Source: Astragalus membranaceus
Lineage: Eukaryota; Streptophyta; Magnoliopsida; Fabales; Fabaceae
Direction: 5' to 3'
Length of the DNA stretch: 64,000 nucleotides
Assembly: GCA_039519185.1 (NCBI GenBank)
Contig: CM076846.1
Span: 155,916,406-155,980,405 of the forward strand
The notes under the pieces are model-generated. The model had not been told where the DNA came from, searched no databases, and saw nothing but the letters and a program-made list of their open reading frames with translations. This document shows positions 56,114 through 64,000 of this stretch, in pieces. Within the stretch, counting starts at the first letter, position 1; every line of letters begins with the position of its first letter. The position numbers and the translations under genes are program-made.

Positions 56114-58773
56114 TGTAGCGACCGAAAACTCCGAAGGAGGGATTCTTGAAGTTTACAATGAAGCCGCCATCAATATTTATTTAATAGAAAAAACATTGAA
56201 AAAACCTTTATTTTTGGGTTCGAGGGTCGATTATGTGTGGGGAAGGTATTAGCACCCCACAACATCCTTTCAAAAAAGGTTACCTTTTAATTTAATGTGT
56301 AGAAAAAAGTTAATTCAAAGAAAACACTCTAATTTACCCTTTTTATTATTTGCACAGTTGAAAAGGAAGACCTAATAAAAATTTTAGTTTTTTGCGCTTG
56401 ACAGGAGTGGGCCCCTGCTCCTACGTATCCCCAGGTGCGATGGAGAAATCAAAGCTACGTAGTTCTTGGGTAGAAAATGTTTGTGCGTTGGGTGTTTTTT
56501 AAGTATTTTGAAACTGGGAGAGGTATTCGTAATGACCAAACGAGTAGAACTCAGAATGGTCATTACTCATAGCCCATTTGAAAACTACAGTTGTTACTAA
56601 CAGTCAAACAAGTTGAGCTCAGAGTGACTATTAGTAACGATCCGCTCTTTGTGTGAGTTTGATTGTTTGAAAGGGAAGAAAAGGAAAAAAGGAAGAAAAA
56701 TTGATTTGAAAGCATTACGGTGTAAAAAAATGTCATGGGTCATGGTAAAAGGGGGCAGGCGCACTTAACAACAGGGGGTGTTGTATTGAAAAAAAGAGGT
56801 GCAGAGAGTAACAGAGGCTGTATTTAAAATATTGGGGTGCAGTTAGCGAACCCAATCCGTATCTGAGGCCCAGATTGCAAACATGGGCCTTTAGTGAGGT
56901 GGTTATGACAAGGAAAAGGAGGGGGTGCCATTATAAACCAGATTAATAAATATTTAAAATGAAAATAAGATAGAAGGGAGGGTGCAAATATAAAAATGAA
57001 AGGGTGTAAACAATAATAAGGAAGGGGGCGCTATCTTAATGAAATGCAGGGGTGTAAATAGCAAACAGAATTATAAAACACTAAAATAAATAAATAAATA
57101 AAAGGAGAGGGGTATATAAGGCAAAATGCTACACTAATTTTCCTCATCTCAGCGCCGCACCACTCCCCCTTCAACCCTAATTTTCCCTTCTCTCTCTCTC
57201 TTTAGCGTCGTTCCCATTCTCCTCTCGCCAAACCATACCATCTTCTCCTCACCTCACCAAACTGTACCACCCCCCACTCATAGCAACCCTAATCTGTATT
57301 TTCTCTCATCCTTCACCGCCGGTAACACGCAACCCTTGATCTTGCTCGTCTCTCACCTCTCTACGTTGCTGCCTCGAAAAGGAGAGAGAGACGCGGAGGA
57401 AAGCATGAGTGCGAGAAAGAAGAAAGGGATGAAGAAGCACTATGGGTGGACGAAAAGGACAACGTTGCCGGAGGGAACGCAACCACAGTGGGGAGCCGTG
57501 GAGATACCGACGACGGTGAGAGGGAAAACGAGGGGGGAGATGCGATGGTGGTTTTGGAGAGTTTGGCTATGGCGGTGTGGTGGTTTTGGCCGTGGTGGTG
57601 TGGTACGAGGATGGAGAAGGACAATGGTGGCTGGTTCGGTTGGGGGCTAAGGGTGATTGACGGGCGGTTTGGCTCTGTTGGTAGTGTAAAGGGGGCGTAG
57701 AGTTTGACGGTGTGAATGTGGTTTCTGTGATGGTGGTTGACGGCGAGGTACGGTGGTTCACGGCGAGGTACGGTGGCCGAAAGTAAATTTTCACTCCTTT
57801 CTCTTTTCCGTTCATCTCACTGTCTCAATCTCCCCCTCTCTGTATATGTTTGCTTTGCTCGCTCCATTTTTATTTTTCTCTCTTAACTAAACCTTACATT
57901 TTGTTCTGAAATTCTTTCGAAAAAAAAACTCTTTTGCTGGTTCTGATGTTATATTGTTGCTAAGGAAATCAATTCATAAACAAATCAGATCACATAAACA
58001 AATTGAGCAATATTGAGTAGAAAAAGAGTTTGAAAACCGACCTAAGTTCCTAGCTCTTCAAAAAAATGTGTTGCTTCTGCTCCTCCCTCTAATTTCAACT
58101 TGTCTCTGTCTTTCCTTTTTTCAGAATCTTGATAATTAGGGTTTCAACGTGAGACCCTAATTTTGCTCTAAAATTGGTATGAAACCTCTGTGTGTTTTTT
58201 ATGTATCTGTGTGTGCGTGTATTTCAGTGACTGAGTGTGTTTTTTGTGTATTTTTTAGTCACTGTGTCTCTCTGCCCCTTAGTGTATTTATAGGCAGATT
58301 GGTGTGATGGAGGTGAGGTGCTGAGGAATCAAAAGGACAGCAGCTGGCAATAGGTGGCGCAAAAGGACAACAATTGAGGAAAAATCAAAAGGACAACCAT
58401 TTGAATCAGCAAAAGGACAGTAGCTGGCAATGGGTGGCGCAAAAAGGACAGCAATTGAGAAAAAATCAAAAGGACAACCCTAGCTAGGGCAACCAGCAGC
58501 AGCAGCTCCCCTCTCCCTCTTTCTTAATCTTGTCTTTTAATTTTTGTACTATTCATCTCTTTTTGCTTTTTTGTTTATATGTGTGTAAAAAAAACTTGAT
58601 TATGTAATGAAAAGGCCTTTGGCTATTCAGCTCAAAAAAGTTTATTATACTTTCAATTATTTTTTCACCAATAACAATAGACTAAAATAATAATAACTAC
58701 AAAATAAAATAAAACGAGAATAAAAGCCTTTTTTGGATTTTTTTGATTAATCGGACAAAATTTGGGTATGACA
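56114..58773 (-). repeat. E1 5' LTR
   Basis: The 2660-bp partner of 9515-11872. It keeps the stem-loop region missing there, plus a duplicated cacggcgaggtacggtgg segment near 57740-57815. Its TATA box is at 58285-58292. Confidence 0.9.
56529..56639 (-). other. stem-loop pair in E1 5' LTR
   Basis: Arms 56529-56537 and 56558-56566 are nine perfect pairs. Arms 56594-56607 and 56626-56639 form 14 pairs with one G-U in the minus-strand RNA. The loop of the first has an inner GAGT/ACTC stem. This is the E1 counterpart of the E3 array at 29434-29712. Confidence 0.7.
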
Positions 58774-58778
58774 CTCTT

Positions 58779-60471
58779 TCCTCCGAGCTCGTTCCTCGTC
58801 CCTCTCTTTCAGGTCATTTGAAGAAAAAGAAAGTAAACAATACAAGTTGAGAACATAGCCAGCAAAGGCAGTAAAAGAAGGAGACCTTGGGTTCCTATGT
58901 TACCTTTATCCCGGTTTTCAGCTTCTTCCTTCGGTGCCTTCGAAATGTCGAACAGGTGCCTAAAGACTTGCACCGAGGCTTCCACTGGGTCGACACAGTA
59001 CTCCTCAAAGTTCTTTTTTAAGAACTCACCATCTGCCGAGATGCTAGAAGACTTACGCTTCTTCATTAGGTCTTTTCCATGGTGGCCTTTCTTGGAGACC
59101 TTGGGAGAACCTCCCAGATCAGATCGCCCCCTTTTCCCTGAAGCTGAGAGGAAGAAGCATTAATTGGGGGGAGGCGATCCATCTGCGCCAAATTTTGCTG
59201 ACGTCTCCGGTGTTGAAGGTCGGCAGCCCGATCTTCAAGATCTCGAGCAGTGACAGTGGTGATAGGAACGGCGTTCACAGGCTCGTCCCGCCGAGGGGTC
59301 TGCTGAGGGGTTGCTTGAGCTTCGACACTGCTTTGGTAAAGGGCAGCCCTTTTTTCACCCAAAGCTTTCATGTGGGCGAACTTGTCAGTAGACATCGTAT
59401 CTGCAAAACAAACAAATATCAAAACGAGTTAGAAGACTTGAAGAAATAAAAATGAAATAAATAGAGAAATCTGATCCTACCTAAAGCTCTTAAGATCGCT
59501 GATCTAGTACCAGCCCTAACCAAAGCTTCGGTGTTAAAGCCCCTGATAGCAGGATTGGTAAAAGGTATCTGATCGGCACAGTAGTTCAGAATCGCCTTGG
59601 TTTCTTTATCTACCTCGCTCAACCTCGCCTCACTCACAGTATATGCAGCAGGTTTACGATTATAGTGGGCGAGGCTCCAACCAATGGGGAACTTGGTAGA
59701 CTCCAAAGACTGCCCGTCCTCGCTGAACTTCCCAACATAATTCACAGCTTTGGAATTGACGGGCTCGACAAAAAAGAATTTGTCCTTCCACTGACCCTTC
59801 AAAGAATCGGTATAAGGCTTGAAGATCTTTGTATTTTTCCTTGCACGAAGGCTTACGTGCTCATAACGATTTCCCGATCCTGTCTCATGCCTTCTGTTGA
59901 TCTCGAATAGATGGAAGGATAGATTGGCTGAAACCGGTCTCTCGAGATGAAGACACACCAACTCAAAGGCCCAGAGGAACGCCCATGAATTGGGGTGGAA
60001 TTGGGAGGGCGCCAAGTTCAGCGTGCCCAAAACTGACTGTTGAAGGGCAGTAAACGGAGGTCGGATATTCATATCTGTGATCGTCACATCATACATCACA
60101 AACTTAAGGGCAGAAACCCAAACAACGACTCGCTGATCTTCCTTCATTCCCTCTACAGTCCAGATCATTCCCTTTTTACCCGAGATTTTGTCAGCGATCC
60201 TGCTCATATCACATCCGGCCACATACAGAGATCGGATCTGCATTAAAGACTCGGACACCCAAGAATATTCCCGAGGAGTTGACAAAGACATTAAAAGGGG
60301 CACGTCGACGGCCCCAACCCGGGTGCTGGAATACCCGTCTGTGGCAATCTCGGTATTTCGACTTTCTCCTTCGCCGTCTTCATCGTTTCAAGTTCCGTCT
60401 TTGTCGTCATCATTGTTCTGACTCTCTTCCCCACTCTCGGAACCAACCTTGGAATCAGAACTCGTGTCACC
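58779..60471 (-). pseudogene. E0 antisense gene, central part with introns
   Basis: On the minus strand an acidic Ser-rich segment leads into a globular region (SLYVAGCDMSRIADK, PPFTALQQSVLGTLNLAPSQFHPNSWAFLWAFELVC). It resembles the 'putative gypsy-type transposon' or Transposase_28-type domain found in plant Tat elements. Introns with GT-AG ends and kept frame can be placed at 59401-59480 and 58806-58903. The part after them is basic, then coiled coil, continuing at 9514. A TGA near 60388 and a frame change near 59080 show decay. Its biochemical role is unknown. Confidence 0.7.
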
Positions 60472-63006
60472 TGTAACACCCATTTTCTACCCGGTAATTA
60501 TTTAACAAAATCAGAGTTTACAAAAATTTGATTCATAATTCGAAAAAAGGATGTCACACATTCATCACTAAATAAAATGTCTCATATGATATAAATAACT
60601 TGTCAAAAAGGGACTAAGCCCACAACACCTGTTTAATTAACCACATCACCAAAAATTACATCACCACGCAGCGGAAATAAAATTAAGTTTAAAACAATCA
60701 AATCATGATGTCCTGAATGGACTCAAAACAATAAAATATAACAACTAAGTTCAGCATTTATTCCCCCCTGAGTGTTACACATCAAAGCAAGGACACCGAC
60801 GACACCGACTCAGAATAGCGAAGGTACCTAAGCCTTCACTCGCAATCACCTGCACGTTACCACATAGGGGTAACATTCAAACAGAAGGGGTGAGATATCT
60901 TCAATATAATAGCATAACATGATAGGAAATATGCTTAGAATATGATACTATATCTACCACTTCACTACACACATCAATTTATAAACATACGTCCAATCAT
61001 AAACATTACATCAAATTATAAACAATCTCAACCAGTCACCAAATGTCATGACGATGCATGAATGCAACCCACACCAACGGGCATATGCATGTGGTACCAA
61101 AATCACCAAAGTCTTGCCTGTAAATAGGGGCGTCACCAAAATTGAGAGCTTTCACACCAGGCTCACCAATTCACCAAAAATCGAGCTTTCACACCAGGCT
61201 CGCCAGTTTTATAAAAATTTGAGCTTTCACACCTAGCTCCAAGACCAAAGGTCTTCACCAAAATAATGCATATGCTGTATGCGACACCATGAATGCACAC
61301 AGACAATCACCAATTTAGTCACAATGTGACACACCAACAACAATCACCAAATATCACCTAAGTTGGGCTTTCACACCTAGCCACAACCACACCAAAACAC
61401 CAACCACCCGACACAACGGAACACCATGACTTGGAACCTTCACACCTAGTTCCAACAACACCAAGGTTTGAGCCTTCACACCTAGCATCAAACCGCACCA
61501 ATACACCTAGAGGACGACAACTTTCCAAAACGACACCAAGACACCAAGAAGACAACAATTTTTCCAAAACAGCACCAATACGCTAAGATGACAACAATTT
61601 TCCAAAACATTTAGGACGACGACATTATTTTTGTTCTAAAACAGTAACTTCAACAGCCAACCATTTCCAGAAAAATAGATTACTTTGCCTGAAATTAAAA
61701 TATTCAGTTAGGCTTCTGAATAAGCTTTCCAAAACATTTTGAATCGTCTAAATTAGACACCCGAGTCAAAAGTTATGTCAAAAACAAAACCGGGGAACAT
61801 TTGAGCAACATCCTGAAAATGGCGCCCAGGCACGGGGCACTCGACAGCTTCTGTCTCAGCACTTCGACAGCTTCTGTCTCAGCACTTCGACAGCTTCTGT
61901 CTCCACAACTTCGACAGCTTCTGTCTCAGCACTTCGACAGCTTCTGTCTCAGCACTTCGACAGCTTCTGTCTCAGCACTTCGACAGCTTCTGTCTCCACA
62001 ACTTCGACAGCTTCTGTCTCCACAACTTCGACAGCTTCTGTCTCAGCACTTCGACAGCTTCTGTCTCAATGAAAACAGACTTGGCAGGAACAACACTAGC
62101 ACACGGGACAGACACGGCTCCCATGCACTGGGCGCCAAAGACAGCAACATGACACGCAACACCCAGCAACAACATGGCGCCCAGCGCCAGGGACCCAAAA
62201 TCAGCAACACACCGAAACGCAACATGACTCAGACACGGCGCCCATGCACTGGGCGCCAAAAACAGCAACACCTAAACTCACCAAAACACCACCTATGCAA
62301 CTCATATCACCAATTTAGCTCCTAAATTTTTAATCACCAATGCCAATCACCATAATTTGGGAAACTACAACATCAAACAACATTTTATCGAGCACCTAAC
62401 ATGCGTTTAGTTATAACAAAAACGAATCATCAATACCTAGGGTCACAACAATCACCAACGAGCAAGTATTTTTCAATCAACCCATATACAATTCGACTAA
62501 CACCAAATTACACATCAAAATCAAGCCCTAGGCATCATAGGATCTATCCCCACATAAAACCCCCATCATAAAATCCCATTATAAGGAAGAACCCCACCCT
62601 TACCTTATAGTAGGAGAGCACCACTTCCCTTGAGAAAGTCACCAACAGAACCTCAGCAACAATGGCGCCTCTTCTCTTCTCCTTGATTCGCGAACCCTCC
62701 TTTTCTTCTTCTCTCCCTTGTGCGCGCCGTACCCTTCTCTCTTCTCCTATCTCTATTCGCACTTTTCTTTCTTTTCTCAAGCAATTCGCAAAATGCCACT
62801 AAACCCTAGCCTAGGCGCTTCTCCTATGCGCCTAGCTAGTGGGCTTGGATCACGGGCTTCCTCCAGCTTAAGCCCGATCACTAACGCCATCACCTAAAAC
62901 CCAATTACACACCTCTCAATCCAACGTTAAAATAATTACACCAACTAAAATAAATAAAATAAATAATTGAATACCTAAATATTTAATTAAATATTTGGGC
63001 GTTACA
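60472..63006 (-). mobile_element. solo LTR related to element A, TSD TCACC
   Basis: The 2535-bp segment starts TGTAACACCC and ends GGGCGTTACA, with TCACC at 60467-60471 and 63007-63011. The E0 antisense gene is interrupted at 60471 and resumes at 63012. A region near 60830-60895 matches 430-500 in LTR A. On the minus strand an AATAAA-type signal lies near 60760. No internal region is present. Confidence 0.88.
61844..62068. repeat. 23-24-bp minisatellite, 10 copies
   Basis: Ten units contain cgacagcttctgtctc, followed by agcactt or cacaactt. The core GACAG-CTT-CTGTC is itself a short hairpin. The array is local to this solo LTR. Confidence 0.9.
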
Positions 63007-63011
63007 TCACC

Positions 63012-63406
63012 AGATCCTTGAGAGTTGGAGCTCCCCTGTTCCTCCCCGGACTAAACAGCTTCGGACGAATCCGACCCAACTAGCACAACGTTAACCCGTC
63101 GATTCCCATTTGAAACATCCTCTACATCTAGCACGTCTATTGGATCTTCGGGGGACTATCATCATCCTAAAGATCGCCCTCCACATCTGGTTCATTTGTT
63201 GGAACTTCGGGAGAATGGTCATCGACCCGAATATCGTCCTCTGCTTGGTTGCTCAGGGGAGCTGAGTCGGAGTACTCTTGAACCTCGGGCTCGGTAGGTG
63301 CGTTATCGCTGAGACGGTTGTCCTCCGGGATTTCTGAACCGGAAGCCATCAATATTACTAGTCTCCGACGATTATCTGAGGCGACCCTAAGGGTTTGTTT
63401 CGTCAT
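63012..63406 (-). pseudogene. E0 antisense gene, N-terminal part
   Basis: Possible starts are ATG 63406 (MTKQTLRV) or 63349 (MASGSEIPEDN). The sequence is Asp/Glu/Ser-rich and disordered-looking. A stop at about 63168 and a frame change just after it, plus a stop near 63050, break it. It continues at 60471 beyond the solo LTR. Confidence 0.6.
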
Positions 63407-63419
63407 CTCCAGTTCGAAC

Positions 63420-63571
63420 CTGTAGGAATGAGGGCATGCAATGTCAGGATCAAGCGACATGGTGGGTCCACGACCAAGTCGGAACCCGACCTGACGACCC
63501 CCACCCTGTGTGAATAAAAGCAGACAGGGGGAGTCCTGGCATAAACAAAAAAGCAAGGTAAAGATACTGAC
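63420..63571 (-). other. possible 5' leader intron of antisense gene
   Basis: On the minus strand CCGAG/GTCAGT gives a donor at 63571 and TCCTACAG/GTTCG an acceptor at 63420, 152 bp apart. The intron would lie between the TATA box and the coding start. Confidence 0.45.
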
Positions 63572-63762
63572 CTCGGTTACCAGAAGCGCGACGGAGCCGA
63601 ATTTATTTGCGAAGCTTCACGATCTCACTCCACTGGAACGGATGGACTCTCGCCACGATATGCTAGCTCGAAAACGAAGTAACGAAAGCTCGAAATGCCG
63701 ATGTAAAGGTCAGTAGCCAGAGCAAAATCACAAACAGCAAAACAAATGGAGGAGGCTGAACC

Positions 63763-63773
63763 CCTATATATAG
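63763..63773 (-). promoter_or_regulatory. TATA box for E0 antisense gene
   Basis: The minus strand reads CCCACTATATATAGGGG, a strong plant TATA box. It lies about 360-420 bp upstream of the possible start codons and 190 bp upstream of the leader-intron donor. It suggests the antisense gene had its own promoter. Confidence 0.6.
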
Positions 63774-64000
63774 TGGGCAAAAGGTCACGAATTGGGCCAA
63801 AGTCAAAAAGACACATCCAATCAATTACATCACTGACACGCGCGTGAAACCACGCGCCATCATTACTCCAGCCGCCATCGAACGACGTGTCCAATCAGCA
63901 ACAATAATGATAGGCGCGTTAATCGAAGCGCCATCATTAAACAGGAACCTTGAGTCACTCAACGGTCGTCTATGTCTCGTTAGCACAAGCTCGGCTTCGT
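63774..64000. other. E0 3' region, no gene
   Basis: The last bases hold repeated cgcg-containing words (cacgcgcgtgaaaccacgcg; aggcgcgttaatcgaagcgcc) upstream of the antisense TATA box. They could be promoter sequence. No LTR end is visible. Confidence 0.4.

Larger units (their letters stand above)
9515..58773 (-). mobile_element. E1: Ogre-type Ty3/gypsy element, minus strand, heavily interrupted
   Basis: LTRs at 9515-11872 and 56114-58773 flank an internal region with, in minus-strand order, primer site, ORF1, gag-pro, intron, RT-RH-aRH-INT and polypurine tract. CTCTT is duplicated at 9510-9514 and 58774-58778. Without the insertions (13197-14869, and 21013-52060 with its duplication) it is about 16.5 kb. 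Frameshifts and stops are spread over all its genes. LTR divergence is near 3% in the part of 10741-11100 compared by eye, so it is the oldest of the three nested Ogre-type layers. Confidence 0.9.
4127..64000 (+). mobile_element. E0: degenerate Tat-lineage element, host of the nest
   Basis: Three separated blocks join across exact target-site duplications: 4127-5518 plus 7743-9514, then 58779-60471, then 63012 onward. They give a plus-strand pol 3' half followed by a convergent minus-strand gene. Pol followed by an antisense ORF before the 3' LTR is known from some Tat-lineage Ty3/gypsy elements such as Retand and Grande. The gag and RT half is cut off at 4127 and neither LTR is seen, so the element continues beyond the window or was truncated. 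Stop codons and frameshifts show it is old. Confidence 0.7.

Noticed and set aside
61844..62068. Regular repeats resembling a CRISPR array
   Set aside because: The units are contiguous with no unique spacers, and the window is a plant retroelement. It is a minisatellite.

Overview
The window is plant nuclear heterochromatin made almost wholly of nested LTR retrotransposons. No host gene, rRNA, tRNA or CRISPR array was recognised. The main elements are of the Ty3/gypsy Tat lineage, including Ogre-type elements with an extra ORF1 before gag and an intron between protease and reverse transcriptase. That suggests a dicot, perhaps a legume, but the species cannot be fixed from sequence alone.

The layers were worked out from LTR ends, target-site duplications (TSDs) and host ORFs that resume across each insertion. 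(i) Positions 1-3780 are the 5' end of a minus-strand element A: tRNA-iMet-type primer binding site at 74-85 and LTR at 90-3780. Positions 3781-4126 are an LTR-like remnant. (ii) From about 4127 to the window end is a degenerate Tat element, E0. Its pol (RNase H, second RNase H, integrase) is on the plus strand at 4127-8406. A convergent minus-strand gene follows, running from about 63.7 kb down to 8964, with its own TATA box and introns. (iii) E0 holds a solo LTR (5519-7737, TSD GTTAT), a second solo LTR (60472-63006, TSD TCACC), and Ogre-type element E1 on the minus strand (9515-58773, TSD CTCTT). (iv) E1 carries a 1.7-kb insertion in pol (13197-14869), and its gag is split by element E2. 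(v) E2 (21013-52060, minus strand, TSD ATGAC, 3.7-kb LTRs) has no recognisable coding capacity and carries about 50 copies of a 20-bp tandem repeat. (vi) E2 is itself interrupted by E3 (28108-44639, plus strand, TSD GTGTG). E3 is a structurally complete 16.5-kb Ogre-type element with 2.1-kb LTRs, ORF1, gag-pro, a 204-bp intron and RT-RH-aRH-INT.

LTR divergence estimated by eye follows the nesting order: E1 about 3% over a sampled stretch, E2 about 0.5%, E3 about 0.3%. E3 is young but carries nonsense codons in ORF1 and RT and a frameshift near the pol C terminus.

The most unusual signal is in the transcribed part of the LTRs of E1, E2, E3 and the 5.5-kb solo LTR. It is an array of stem-loops whose stems differ from copy to copy but keep pairing, around a similar loop. 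A separate small hairpin with a compensatory change and an ACTACGTAG-type block are also shared. E3's promoter carries eleven palindromic AATCGATT sites just upstream of its TATA box.
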